DNA of 64,000 nt from Dama dama (GCF_033118175.1 NC_083689.1:22550501-22614500); one strand, 5' to 3'. Positions 11,397 to 23,367 are shown, counted from the first letter of the stretch. Made by a program: numbers and translations. The notes: generated from the sequence alone by a model not told the origin.

Positions 11397-11730
11397 AAGC
11401 ATCCCTCGTGGTTCAGCTGGTAAAGAATCCACCTGCAATGCAGGAGACCCCAGTTCAATTCCTGGGTTGGGAAGATCTGCTGAAAAGGGGGCAGGCTACC
11501 CACTCCAGTATTCTTGGGCTTCCCTGGTGGCTCAGACAGTAAAGAATCTACCGGCAATGTGGGAGACCTGGGTTTGATCCCTGGGTTGGGAAGATCCCCT
11601 GGAGGAGGGCATGGCAACCCACTCCGGTATTCCAGCCTGGAGAATCCCCAGGGACAGAGGAAACGGACAGGCTACAGTCCATGGGGTCGCAGAGAGTCAG
11701 ACACGGCTGAGCGGCCAAGCACAGTAGAGC
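11397..11730 (+). mobile_element. Tandem-headed Bov-tA SINE
   Basis: A first tRNA-like head and body start (11397-11515) ends at CACTCCAGTATTCTTGGG, followed at once by a second head GCTTCCCTGGTGGCTCAG, then a full body and tail (GAGTCAGACACGGCTGAG). The same composite appears at 22941 and 24918. Confidence 0.9.
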
Positions 11731-13639
11731 TGCCTGCGTCGCCCACGGCCCTGGCAGAAGCTGTATGGGAACAGTCAGCATTCCCAACCACAGGGTGAGC
11801 AGAAGCACAGTCTATACCACCTGCTGGTTGTTTTTTACCACACTCCGGGCAACAGCAAGCGACCACAAGGCATGTGTGTGCAGTTTGATGGTAGTGCTGT
11901 TCTGGGCCCAGATGCAAGGGGGCAGGCGGGGACAACTCCCTGCAAAGTCCATTCTGGCAAGTCCTACCTCCAGGCCTTTGCTCAGGCTGGTCCTTCCACC
12001 TGATAGCTGTTCTCCTGTCCCGCCAAGCCTTTTCTGGCTTCCATCCTGGGCTGCAGTTTTGTCTTCCTCTAAGGATTTCAGTCTACCCCCCACATAGTCC
12101 ATCAACATACCCACAGATTGAGATCTAAGCAGTGAACACAGCTGTCCTTGGCAACCAGGGCTCACAGAGAGAAAGGTACACAATCCAGCAAAATCATGGG
12201 GGCAGGGAGGGCTTCCCAGAGGAGGTGACCTCCAATTGAGAGTCAAACGATAAACAGGAGAGAGGAGATAGGTAAAGACTGTGGAGTCCTGCCCCAAGGC
12301 CACAGAAGTGAAGCCCTTGTCACCACAGAAGTCAGACACAAGGTCATCTCCAGAATTGACTGAGCCCCTCTGTGACTGTTGCCCAAAGCCCCCTGATCAT
12401 CACCAGCAGGCTTCCTGAACCCAAATTAGGCAAAAACACCCACCTGGCTACTCACCCTCTAGTGCTCTAACCCATTACCTAATGCCACCCTTCCAGCAGG
12501 AAGTTTCTGTCTTGAGGCTATAAAAATTGGCTATTAACCCACAGAAAGCGTCAGCTCTCCCGGACCCACCGCACTGGCAGTGCCTTCATTATCTCTGCTC
12601 CTTGCTCTTAATTAACTCTCTCCCTTCTGAAGTGCTGTGTGTCTGGAAATTTCTTTTCCAACCCACGTTTGGACTGCCATGACAAAGATGAGAGGCCCAG
12701 CATCCCAGGCAGAGGGAACAGCAAGTTCAAAGGTTCAGAGGAGGTGAGTCTGAGGGCTGTGAGTTTTGCCAGGAGTCTAAAAGCAGAGGCACAGGGAGGT
12801 GTTGCCAACCAGATGGGTAACCACATCTCACTCCCAACTTCACTCCACCATCACAGGAATAGCAACGAAAAACTATCTGTGGACAAGGCACTGCAGGGAA
12901 CATCCTAGAAAGTGCACTTAAGGCCAAGCCTCCCTTGTGCCACAAAGACTAAGACAGGCTGCATGGGAGGGCTGACGTACTGACCACATGGCCCCTCCCC
13001 CAGCTGGTGCAGCACTCATCGGGGTGGCTCCCTCCGAACCTCTGCTTCCCCCAGGGGGGAAAGAGAGCCCAGGGTGGACATTTAGATCCCCCAGGGTTGT
13101 GGGTCCATTTCTGGGAACCCCCACTTTGATCTCACCCTATGGGGAGTGCAGGAAGATCTCGGGAGCTTGACCACTACGAATAGGACCAAGATGGAGGAGT
13201 GGAGAGGACCTTGCAATAACCAGCCCTGGGATCCCGGCAGACTGAGTTCCTACCTTCAGTGTCCTAGGAACTGTCGTCTCAGCCAGCAGCTTTGCTCATC
13301 TGCAGAGCCAGGATACTGACAGTCTGACCAGGGAACTCGGAGGGATGCGGATCTGTCTGATGGAGGCCCTCAAAAAGAGGAGCCCTGCTGGGGTCCTGGA
13401 ACCCAGTCTGGCCCCCTCCTGCTCAAGCTGGGATGCTAATTCATAGTCCCGCCCACTTTTGAGAGGAGCTCTGGGGCCAAGTGGACCAGAAAGCCTGAGT
13501 GGTAACAGCTGTGGGATTGTGTAGCCCAGTGAGGCCTGAGGCCAGGGTCTGGCAGAAGGAGTTGATGATCTGCAGAACAAAGCCAGTAGCCCCCGCACAT
13601 ACTTAAAAAGGAGCCACTGTAACACTATAAGTGGATATT
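11731..13639. other. Intergenic sequence, GC-moderate
   Basis: About 1.9 kb with small L2-like pieces (12160-12240, 12690-12740, reverse) and no gene. 13360-13580 is unassigned. Confidence 0.45.
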
Positions 13640-14300
13640 TCAACAAAACCTTTTCAAGTCAGGAGAGAATAGGATGCTAGATTCAAAATATTGGAAGAAA
13701 AAGAAATTGTCAACCAAGAATTCTGTATCTGGCAAAGCTGTCTTTCAGAAATGGAGAGATAGACTGCCCCAAATGCACAACAGCTGAGGGAGTTATCACC
13801 AGGCCAGCTGCCTTATAAGAAATGTTACAAGGAGTTCTTTAACTGGCAGCAAAAGGACTCTAATTAACATTATTAAAACATAAGAAGGTAGCATGAGACT
13901 CACTGGGAATGGTTAATATATGGTCAGAGAGTCTGAGATATAGTGAGGCTCTGTATAATTCACATACAACTTGAATTTAAAAGTTAAAAAGCAAAGGTAG
14001 TGAAAAAAATCACAACTGTAATAATCTGTTATTGGATACACAATATAAAAATATTTAAACTGTAACTTGAAAGGTGAAGGAGAGAAGAAGTAAAAGTATA
14101 AACTTAGGAATGCTATCCAGTTTCAGTTACCAGCAGTTTAAAAACAGGTGTTACAATTTGAAGATGTTTTATGTAAGCCTTGTGGTAATGAAAAGGGAAA
14201 AAACCTGTAGTAATAATGCAAAAGACCCGGATACAGAAATCAAAGCACATTCATACCAAGGCATCAAAACACACAAAACGGCAGCAGGGATCAAAGTAAG
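13640..14300 (+). mobile_element. Old L1-like fragment
   Basis: GTCAACCAAGAATTCTGTAT and CTTTCAGAAATGGAGAGATA are strings of the L1M consensus as I remember it. The remainder is AT-rich and degraded. Confidence 0.5.
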
Positions 14301-14315
14301 ACCTAAAAAAAGAGA

Positions 14316-14430
14316 GGGCTTCCCTGGGGATCCGAGGGATGAGACTCCACATGTCAAGGCAGGGAGCATGGGTTCGATCAGATCTTAGGGAACTAAGATC
14401 CCACATACTGTGCATCATGGCCAAAAGATT
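14316..14430 (+). mobile_element. CHR-1-type SINE, diverged
   Basis: GGCTTCCCTGGGGATCCGAG head, GGAACTAAGATCCCACAT body. Confidence 0.75.
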
Positions 14431-14529
14431 TAAAAAAAATTTTTTTTAAAGAACTAGAAAACAAAGAACAAAATGTCAACAGTAAGTCCTTATCTGTCAA
14501 TAATGATTTTAAATGGAAACAGATTGAAA

Positions 14530-14720
14530 ACAGAGTCGGGGCAGGGGTAGTGGGAAGATCAGTAGGGACCAGACGCCAAAGGCCCTCGTAAGCCACATTC
14601 ATGATAGTTTGGACTTTATCCTGGGGGCAATGGGGAGCCATGGAAGATTATGGAGTGATGGACGGGCACTGCCAGATTTGTGATTTAGCTGGATCTCTGT
14701 CACTCTTGATTGTGGTGAAT
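14530..14720 (-). mobile_element. L2 LINE remnant
   Basis: AGTTTGGACTTTATCCTGGG, then GGGGAGCCATGGAAGATTAT are the reverse-strand L2 signature. Confidence 0.55.
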
Positions 14721-14724
14721 CCTC

Positions 14725-15059
14725 TCGACAAGGGGTTTGAGATACACTTGCATCTCTGGTTGCTTCAGGCTCTGATCGCCTCACCCCACCTGACATGGTG
14801 GGGTCTCTATCCTTCCTCCCCTCTCCCCAAAGAACTCCTGTCCTCTAAAGCCTGGCTCCATCAGCGACTCTCCAAGCAGCCTTCTGGGGTCCCCACTCCA
14901 GCCTGCTCTGGCCTCCCCAAGCTCTGACCCCAAAGGACTACAGATGTCTGGTTCTAGCTCAATCTGCCCCCATCTGGGGCTCCAGTTCCAACCAGCACAG
15001 GAAGGACACAGGGGGACATGGTTACGTATCTGTTGCCAATTATCAAGTGTGAGCCAAGG
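14725..15059. other. Intergenic, C/T-rich, unassigned
   Basis: C-rich plus strand, no recognisable element. Confidence 0.4.
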
Positions 15060-15125
15060 AAGAGAATGTTAGCTGTGTGACCCTGGGCTCAGCTCTTGAC
15101 CTCTCTGAGATCAGAGCATGAAGGA
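15060..15125 (+). mobile_element. MIR SINE core
   Basis: GCTGTGTGACCCTGGGCTCA followed by TTGACCTCTCTGAGATCAG, the MIR core pattern. Confidence 0.55.
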
Positions 15126-15151
15126 GGCCTGCCCATCAGGCCTTTATAGGG

Positions 15152-15655
15152 CAGGGGTCAGCAAACATTTTTCTTGGTAAAGAGCCAGAAAATAAATACT
15201 TGAAGCTTGAGGAACAACTTCTCAGAAATGTCTAAGGCAGCCACAGGCAATATGCAAATTAATGGGCATGGTTGTGTTCCAAAAAAAACTTTATTCATGG
15301 TACAGAAATGGAATTTTATACAATTGTTATGTGTGGTGAGATATTAGTCTTCTTTTGGTTTTTAAAGATTTTTTTTTTTGATGTGGACCAATTCGCAAGT
15401 TTTTCTTGAATTTGTTACAATCTCGCTTCTGTTTTTTATGTGTTGGTCACAAAGCATGTGAGATCCCTGACCAGAGACTGAACTCACACCCCATGCATTA
15501 GAAGCTGAAGCCTTAACCACTGGACCACCAGGGAATTTAGTACTCTTGGCTTTTAAAAATTCACTTAAAAATATAAAAACATTCTTAGCCCATAAGCCAT
15601 ACAAAAACAGGCAGGGGTCTGGACCTGGCCTGTGGGTCAGGGTTTGCTAACCCGC
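15152..15655. mobile_element. hAT-type DNA transposon remnant, interrupted
   Basis: Starts CAGGGGTCAGCAAACATTTT and ends with the matching inverted end GGTTTGCTAACCC, with AAACTTTATTCATGGTACAG inside. A CHR SINE (15365-15540) split it. Related fragments are at 25945, 53925 and 59455. Named family not assigned. Confidence 0.65.
15365..15540 (-). mobile_element. CHR-type SINE
   Basis: Ends (head side) ACCACTGGACCACCAGGGAA on the plus strand; begins with poly(T). Inserted into the hAT fragment. Confidence 0.78.
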
Positions 15656-15668
15656 ATTCTATTTTTTG

Positions 15669-15885
15669 GGCTTCCCCAGTGGCTCAGCTGGTAAAGAACC
15701 TGCCTGCCAATGCAGGAGATGTAAGAGATGTGGGTTTGATCCCTGGGTGGGGAAGATCCCCTGGAGAAGGAAATGGCAACCCACTCCAGTATTCTTGCCT
15801 GGAGAATCCCATGGACAGAGGAGCCTGGAGGGCTACAGTCCATGGGGTCACAATGAGTTGGACGTGACTGAGCACCTATGCATGC
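15669..15885 (+). mobile_element. Bov-tA SINE
   Basis: GGCTTCCCCAGTGGCTCAGC head, GATCCCCTGGAGAAGG, GAGTTGGACGTGACTGAGC tail. Confidence 0.9.
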
Positions 15886-15889
15886 ATTC

Positions 15890-16320
15890 TACTTTTTTGG
15901 GTAGCATGTCTCTCTATGCAAAACTGTCAAGCTGTACCCTTAAGGTTGGAGCATCATTGTGTAGTTAAGTTCTAATTTGATTTGGAAGAGCAAAAGGGAA
16001 AAATAAATGCAGGTAATTCCATGCAGATTTTCTAGAAAAACAAACTAGGAACACAGCCAAACTTCATTAGAGGTAAGATTTCATCTTTGTGAAAACGGTC
16101 GCTAGATAGTGAATGTATCTCCCTGGAGATGCATGGACATACGTCAACACACAGAGAATGGTATGCTGGAGGTGTTCCCAAATGTAATGGGGTCTTCCCC
16201 CAGATAGGAGGGTCTGGGCTGAGCAAAGAGGAAGGAGGTGGAGAAAGATTAAGCTTTATTTCTAGTTTTCAGTGGCAGATTTGCATTTGATGTGTGCAAT
16301 TTTAAAAAAAAGCAAACCCA
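15890..16320. other. Intergenic, unassigned
   Basis: AT-rich unique sequence between two SINEs with no features seen. Confidence 0.4.
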
Positions 16321-16323
16321 CAG

Positions 16324-16513
16324 GACTTCCCTGGTGGTCCAGTGGTTAAGAACTGGCCTTGGAATGCAGGAGACACTGGTTCAATCCCTTGTCTGGGAAG
16401 ATCCCACATGCTGTGGAGCAACTAAGCCCACATGCCCAACTAGAGAGGCCAAGTGTCACAAGACCCGACCCGACACAGCCAAATCAGTCAGTCAATGTTA
16501 AAAAAAAAAAAAA
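16324..16513 (+). mobile_element. CHR-type SINE with poly(A)
   Basis: GACTTCCCTGGTGGTCCAGT head, GGAGCAACTAAGCCCACATG, 14-bp A tail. Confidence 0.85.
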
Positions 16514-16549
16514 GAACACAAAAAAACCTACAATTAAAAATGAATACAG

Positions 16550-16676
16550 GACTTTCCTGGTGGTCCAGTGGTTAAGACTCTGGGCTTCCAATGCAGCGGG
16601 CAAGGGTTTGATCCCTGGCTGGGGAATGAAGGTCCCACATGCCGTGTGGTGTGGCCAAAAAAAAATTAAGAATAAA
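16550..16676 (+). mobile_element. CHR-1-type SINE sharing a target-site repeat with its neighbour
   Basis: Head ACTTTCCTGGTGGTCCAGTG, tail AAAAAAAAATTAAG. Flanked on both sides by TGAATACAG (16541-16549, 16677-16685). Confidence 0.88.
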
Positions 16677-16685
16677 TGAATACAG

Positions 16686-17005
16686 GGCTTCCCTGATGGC
16701 TCAGTGGTAAAGAATCCGCCTGCCAATGCAGGAGACACAGGTTCGATCCCTGATCCGGGAATATTCCACGTGCTGCAGAGCAACTAAGCCCGTGCAGCAC
16801 AGCTCCTGAGCCCGTACTCTAGAGCCCAGGAGCCGCGATTACTGAAGCCAGAGCACCGGTGAGCCCCTGTTCATCAACAGGAGAAGCCGCCGCAGTGAGA
16901 AGCCTGCGCACCTCAACTAGAGAGCAGCCCTTTTTCACCACAACTAAAGAGCCTGCACAACAACAAAGACCCAGCACAGCCACAAAAAAAAAAAAAAAAA
17001 AAAAC
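16686..17005 (+). mobile_element. Bov-tA2-type SINE, long poly(A)
   Basis: Head GGCTTCCCTGATGGCTCAGT, a body with GCAACTAAGCCCGTG and GAGAAGCC strings, 21-bp poly(A). Flanked by TGAATACAG at 16677-16685 and 17006-17014. Confidence 0.9.
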
Positions 17006-17014
17006 TGAATACAG

Positions 17015-17440
17015 ACCAAGAGAACTGAAAACATACATCCACTCACAAACTTGTCCAGAAAAAGGAGAGAAACCCTGACACTCGCTTCCACATGGATGGA
17101 CCCTGAGGACATGATGCTCCGTGAGAGAAGCAGGCACAGAAGGGCACACAGGGTGTGATCCCACTGATGGGAAACGTCCAGAGCAGGCAGATCCACAGAC
17201 ATAGATTTCTGGTTGTCAGGGGCTGGGGAGGGGGTGGGAGCGACTGCTCTTGGGGGTGGGGTTTCTTTTTTTTGGGGGGATGGCATTTCTTTCTGGGGTG
17301 ATGAGAATGTTCTGGAATTAGAGGCAACGGTTGCACAGCCTTGTAAATACAATAAAAGCCACTGAACTGTACAATTTAAATGGCTGAGCTTGCTGATATG
17401 TGACACATCCCCACATAAACTCTAAAAGGAAGACAGTGAA
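17015..17440 (+). mobile_element. L1 LINE 3' fragment
   Basis: CACATGGATGGACCCTGAGG, GTCAGGGGCTGGGGAGGG and AGCCACTGAACTGTACAATT are typical. A related fragment is at 32590-32935. Confidence 0.75.
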
Positions 17441-17637
17441 ATCAGAACAAGGCTTGTGCCTGAGTTAACTGTATGACGACAATTTGGTTTGGATAAGGTG
17501 GAATGACTGTGTAAAATAGGATTAGAGAGGAGCCTGGGTGAAGGGGATGGGGGACTTCTCTGTGCTATTTTTTGGTAAAACTTGTGTCTTCAGCTATTTC
17601 AAAATAAAAAGGTAACAATAACAATTATTATGGAAAT

Positions 17638-17850
17638 GGGCTTCCCCGGTGGTTCAGCAGGTAAATAATCCCCCTGCAATACAGGATTGAACTTGGGTTC
17701 AATCCCTGGGACAGGAAGAGCCCCTGCAGGAGGAAAATGGCAACCCACTCCAGAATTCTTGCCTGGAGAATCCCATGGACTGAGGAGCCAGGTGGGCTAC
17801 AGTCCAAAGGGTCTCAGAGTCAGCCACAACTGAAGCAACCGAGCATGCAC
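17638..17850 (+). mobile_element. Bov-tA SINE
   Basis: GGGCTTCCCCGGTGGTTCAG head and full body. Confidence 0.88.
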
Positions 17851-18829
17851 CTTATGGAAATAGATCTGAGATTTGCCTATGGACCAGATATGGCCCTTGG
17901 CGGCAAAGTGGGAACCAGGAGTAAGAGGGCAAATGGCACCCCAACCACCACCCACCCCCTATCACCTCACCACCCATGCCCTTTGCAAGGAACAGAGGAC
18001 CTAGGATCTTACAATGGAAACACCCCAGGCATGCAGCAAACACCTTTAAATTCAACAGCCCAAATGGCACAAGGAGATTATTAGTTTTCTGTAAGATTTG
18101 ATTCAATTAATTAGTTCCCAAATATCAGCCTATCCAGGCAAGCAAAAGCAAACAGAGATAAATCCCAGCCCGGTCTTGCTTCATCTTTTAAAGGCAATTA
18201 ACTCTTCCTTATTAGCTTTTAATTAGGGAGTAATAATGGCCTCATTAATACGCTTTATTATACTTGTCACCAGGCAGCTGTTCTGAACAGATTCTATGAT
18301 CAGATAGCCATGGCCCTGATGTCAATGCATTGAATCCAGCAGAGGCAGGGGTTCGAGGGCTGCGCTCAGCCCTTCTCCAGGGGATGCAGGGCTGGTCCAT
18401 TGGCTCCACCTAGCTCTGTCCTTGTGCCCCCCCCCTTTCTTTTTTTTCCCTGTGCCCCTTTTAGGGGATTCACAGGGTCTCCTGACTGCTGCTCTGGGCC
18501 GATTCCCCACTCAGAATCCTCCCAGAGACCCCAGTTCTCTCCAAGCAAAGTGAACAAAGGCCAAGCTCCTCCCTGAGGCCACCTCCCACTCACTCATCAC
18601 TCAACCTGGTGGCCATGAACCGCCCTGACCCACACATGCATTGTCCCTCATTTGCTCTAGAGTTAGATACAAGTGAATCATTGCAACCTTCTTTGGAAGA
18701 GCTCCATGCTGGAAACCCTAGCTGGAGAAGATTCAGGAAGAAGCAGTGAAAAGCTGAGATTAAAAGCCTCATGAAATACCCACAAGTGGCTGAGAGCATG
18801 AATGAATTCACCTGGTTTCACCTGCAGTC
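17851..18829. other. Intergenic with candidate conserved block 18085-18310
   Basis: The block at 18085-18310 is AT-rich with AATTAATTAG, CTTTTAATTAGGGAG and CTCATTAATACGC motifs and is free of transposons. The rest, 18310-18829, is unassigned. Confidence 0.5.
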
Positions 18830-19245
18830 ACAAATGTCCATTGACTGGTGAGCACACAAAACAAACTCTAGTCCAGCCATGCTGTGGAATACTATACAGC
18901 TGTGAAAAATGAACTCCGTGCTGAAACACCCAACAAGGGTGAATCTGAAGTGCATTGTGCTGAGGGTAGAAAGCCAAATACAGATGGTACAGTCCTCAGG
19001 ATTCATCTGCAGAAAGTTCTAGAAGAGTTTACACTAATCTAGAGGAATAGAAAACAGAATAATGGTTGCCTTGGAGTTTGGAGGGAGATCAAGAAATATT
19101 GTGGAGGGAAGGAGATGCTCCATATCATGTTTTGCTTGGTGGTTTTTCACAAGGATGCATTTGTCAAACTTACATAACCACATGACTAAAGATATATTTA
19201 TGGACTGTAAATTACAGTTCAGTAAAAAAATATTAGATGGGTGTT
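18830..19245 (+). mobile_element. L1 LINE 3' fragment
   Basis: CATGCTGTGGAATACTATAC, CAGCTGTGAAAAATGAACTC and an A-rich end. Degraded. Confidence 0.65.
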
Positions 19246-19249
19246 AAAA

Positions 19250-20761
19250 TGTAGACCAAGTATATTTAATGATATGAAAAATGTCTACAGTGTAAGGCTA
19301 ATTGAGAAATGCACTTCAAACAGGTATAACCATAGTATCTTCATTTTATGGGGGAAATATACTTTTCTGTTTGTGTGCTATACTTTCACAAAAAGTTTTA
19401 TAAAAATTGGATCAGTGGCTTGGAAGTGACTCATTAAAGTGTAAAAGCCATGCTAATATAAGGTAAATACCTAGAAATATGCTGTAAGCATGAGTGGGAG
19501 CTACAGATCAGCCCAAATAGGAAACAGAGAATCTGTATGTTCCAGGACTAGTCAAGTTGTGAGCGTAAGGAATTCTCACGACCACTGGAAGGAATGTGAA
19601 TGAAAAATACAGTGATTGATGGGTATTTATCAACTCTGTGGTCACTTGAGCCCTGTTTCTGGTGAACTAATGATTAGGAAATACTTTTGAAAGATGACGT
19701 GGGGCCCCTAGCAATCTGAGCTGCAAAAATAATCACAGAATGTGATGATATACTTTTCAAACAAAATGCACTGGCCTCTACCAAATGTTTTTATCCCACT
19801 CCCAAACCTGAGCAAAATAATGTAATTATTGTTGTGAACTGGTTGTTAAACACAGCCATTATGAAAAATAAAATTATATAAACTTCCAATGAAATTATAT
19901 TAAAACCAAAGCAATAAATATTCAAAACTTATCACTTGCTGCTTATGTTTACTAACATTTTTCTATCATCTATACCCTTGAGGCATTTTAAAATATTTAT
20001 TATATTAATATCTGTTTGATGGAAACATTATATAATGGTGGGCTACTGTGCTTTTTTTTCCAATTCTGCATTTAGTGACATCATGCTGATGGTTTGAAAT
20101 CAGCCATAGTAAGAGTATTTACATCCTGGAAATAAGCAAAAACTACCAACCCAATAAATGAATGAATGATGTAAAAGATATCTCGGCTTCTCTCCTGTGA
20201 TAATAAAATGGCTGCCGTGGCTCTGGCCATCATGTCCACATCCTATATGGCAGGAAGAGGTAAAAGGAATGGGAAAAAGAGCAGCACCAGCCTTGACTGT
20301 CCCTTTCACGAGGAAATAAAAAACTTCTCCAGAATTCCGAACTCTGAGGACAAATTGGGGCTTCTTAAGAACATGGAGCTTTTTGCACATATGGCTCCAT
20401 TACCAGAGGTCTGAGCCTTCAGTGATGATTCTTTTCCTGCTGGAGAACAAGATGGATGATTCATCAAGGGGGTATATTTTAAAACTATATCCAAATGCTT
20501 CAGCAGACACAAATGTGAGATTCTCTGCAGCATTAACACAACCAGACTTGGGGTGTGGAATGTGTGGTCCTTCCCCAAGTGGCAAGGACCAGTTTTCCAG
20601 CCCGCAGTGATGGTCAGGGGTCTTTGGCGAGAGATGCCTGCATTTTCCCAGTCCTAGTTTGAACTGATATCCCGCCACCAGCCACTTGCTCTACAGTTAT
20701 TTATGAGCTTGCTGTTTCTAATTTCACAGAATCAAATAAGAGAAGGGTAAGCCTAGGTGCA
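19250..20761. other. AT-rich intergenic sequence, no gene
   Basis: About 1.5 kb without ruminant SINEs. AATGGCTGCCGTGGCTCTGG at 20207-20226 resembles the sequence near 2045, so part is an unclassified old repeat. Confidence 0.45.
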
Positions 20762-20955
20762 GGGCTTCCCAGAAGAACCCGCCCACCACTAGGTTAGAGT
20801 CCCAGGTCTGAAAGATGCCCTGGAGAAGGAAATGGCAACCTGCTCCAGTATTCTTGCCTGGAAAATCCCATGGACAGAGGAACCTGACGGGCTACAGTCC
20901 ATAGGTTGCAAAGAGTCAGACACAACCAAAGTGACTTAGCACGCACACACATAAG
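20762..20955 (+). mobile_element. Bov-tA SINE, diverged head
   Basis: The tail half (GAGAAGGAAATGGCAACCTG to GAGTCAGACACAACCAAAG) is clear; the head is degraded. Confidence 0.82.
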
Positions 20956-21399
20956 CCTAGGTGTGGCACCGATCCACAGCTCCCGCCAGTGACCTGGAAC
21001 TGGATGGATACACCATGGCAAAACATCAAACTCTATTGCTGGCAGGAAATGGTCATAGAGGGGAATTTTAAATACTTTGTTTCAAGACTGTCCTGACAAA
21101 AGGCTTTTAATCATTGGAAAGAATGTTCAACCTGACTCTTTATAAGAGAAATAAATGTTAAGGTCATGATCAGATGTAGCTTTTCACCAATCCAGTAGGT
21201 GGGGATCACAGGTTAGGTGGGAGCATCCACCCTAGAAGTTCTGGGGAAGAGGCACCCTCTTCCATCACACCTCAGGACGCACAAGGAGTTTGGGGGTCAC
21301 CTGGCTGCAGGAATTACAAGTAAAATGACAGATGCTTCCACCCAGCTATCCTTCCCACCCCACCCCCATTCTTAGGAATTTGTTCTAGGGGAACATGCA

Positions 21400-21560
21400 C
21401 ACATGAGTACCAGGAAAACTGCCCTGCTGTAGCACGGTTCACAGCTGGGAAAAACTGGAAATAACCTCCAGGTTCATAAATTGATTAAACAAATTACAGT
21501 CTATCTGTACTAAGGAATATTACTTCTTACCAGAGAACAGGGCAATTCTGTGTAAAAATG
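21400..21560 (+). mobile_element. L1 LINE fragment
   Basis: GAAAAACTGGAAATAACCTC and a TACTAAGGAATATTACTT string. Confidence 0.5.
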
Positions 21561-22170
21561 TGGACCCTTCTCTAACCCAGCATTCATGCCCCTGCTCTAC
21601 CCTAACTGTCCCCTTTCAGGGTCTGCAGGGACCTCTACACTGCTCAACCCAGAGAATGGTCACTCTGATTCCACCTGGTCCAGCCCCCAACATCGCCCAC
21701 GTCGGTTGCCTCCATTGGCGTTCCAGGCTCCTGTCTGGGTCACATACTGACTGTCCTCCCCACCGCAGCCATCAGGGTGTGCCCGTGAACACCTGAGTCA
21801 GGCCCCAGTCCTCCTCTGCCCACAGCCCTCCAGGCTCCCACCTGCTCGGGGTAAAAGCCCGAGTCCTCGCCCTGGTCCACAAGGTCCTACAGGATCTGCC
21901 CCATCCCTCCCTGCCCTCCCCTCCACCCTCTCTCCTCCTTGCTCACTCTGCTTCAGACCCAAGGAGCCAGCAGGAGCTCTTTTCTAAATGTACACCTGAT
22001 TCGTTCCCTAACTTCCTTCAGGTCTTTGCTCAAATGTCACCTCGATGAGACTCTGAACATCCTATATAATAAAACAGTATCAACTCTCTGCCCTCATCTC
22101 TCCTCCCTTTTTTTCCATGTAGTATCTACAGTCTTCTAATCTGTTCTATAGTTTGGTTATTCATCCTGCC
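21560..22170 (+). mobile_element. L2 LINE 3' fragment
   Basis: CTTCCTTCAGGTCTTTGCTC followed by AAATGTCACCTCGATGAGAC is an L2 hallmark; the upstream C/T-rich stretch also follows L2 order. Related L2 pieces are at 27080 and 38590. Confidence 0.6.
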
Positions 22171-22940
22171 TGCCTCCCCTGAGAGGCTATGAGCTACCAC
22201 GGACAGAAATGTTTTGTTTTGTTTTGTTTTTTGGCCTCTTTTCTTCCCCTGTGTACCCTAAGCTCCTGAAATGGAACCAGACAGCAGTGGCCCCCTGTCA
22301 GAGTTCACATCTGAGGGTCTGAATGTAGACAGTTTGAATGTTAAACTTTCACCCCTACATTAATGAATCAGGATTCATCTGTAAGGAAGACCTGTCCCTT
22401 CTCCCTCAGTCCATTTATGTGTTAATTCAATTATTTATAGCAGTTTGGATATTTTACTCTTACATTATAATCTAATACTATCATATTCATGATTCAAATT
22501 CTTCTAGTGTTGGTTATTGGGAGTGGCTTTGGTTTGGGCTCTGTGTATACAAATATATATACACACACACATATATATCTCCTTACTTTTTGGCAACACA
22601 AGATGCTCCAGATTTATCTTGTGTTTCCCCTGCTCCATGCAGCATAAAATTAATAATTTCTCCAAGAAGCCCTTGCTCCTCTTATTTGAGAATGGTACTT
22701 AGAAACCAAACTGCAGGTGCCAGGTATGCTGTGCTGTCTTACTATATCTATCTATCTAATCTTTATATATCGAGGACCATGAACTAATACTGGGACTTCT
22801 GGTTCCAGCCCAGCAGATGGTTTGTTCCAGCTTCCTGCCTTCTTGACTTCCTTGTAATTTCTTTCTCTGACTAAGAGGAATCCAGCTCTCATCATCTACA
22901 ATTTATTGACTTATTTGTCCAGCCCCAGGATTCACATAGG
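22171..22940. other. AT-rich intergenic, no gene
   Basis: AT microsatellite-like strings at 22550-22580 and 22740-22770; otherwise unassigned. Confidence 0.4.
22205..22233 (+). repeat. (GTTTT)n simple repeat
   Basis: Short pentanucleotide run, unremarkable. Confidence 0.8.
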
Positions 22941-23367
22941 TATTCCCTGGTAGCTCAGCTGGTAAAGAATCGCCTGCAATGCAGGAGACCCTGGTTCGTT
23001 TCTTGGGTTGGGAAGATCCGCTGAAAAGGGACAGGCTACCCACTCCAGTATTCTTGGGCTTCCTTGGTGGCTCAGCTGGTAAAGAATCTACCTGCAATGT
23101 GAGAGACCTGAGTTTGATCCCTGGGTTGCGAAGATCCCCTGGAGGAGGGAACAGCCACCCACTCCAGTGGGTGGAAATTTCCATGGACTGGAAATTTCAG
23201 TCCATGGAAGCTCAGCTGGTAAAGAAACTGCCTGCAATGCAGTGGACTCTGGTTTGACATTTCCATGCCCTACTTCCCCTAACTTGTGGCTGTGACCCTA
23301 TTTGGAATTTCCATGGACTGTATAGTCCATGGGATTGCAGAGTCAGACACAACTGAGCAAATTTCAC
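22941..23367 (+). mobile_element. Multi-head Bov-tA SINE with foreign insert
   Basis: Two tRNA heads in tandem (22941-23060, 23061-23175), then a small hairpin (TTCCATGGACTG ... CAGTCCATGGAA) and a third head (23213-23258), a 44-bp block identical to 23948-23991, and a Bov tail. A composite formed by several events. Confidence 0.8.

Noticed and set aside
11143..11577. 144-codon frame running from the unknown fragment into a SINE
   Set aside because: The second half is translated Bov-tA sequence.
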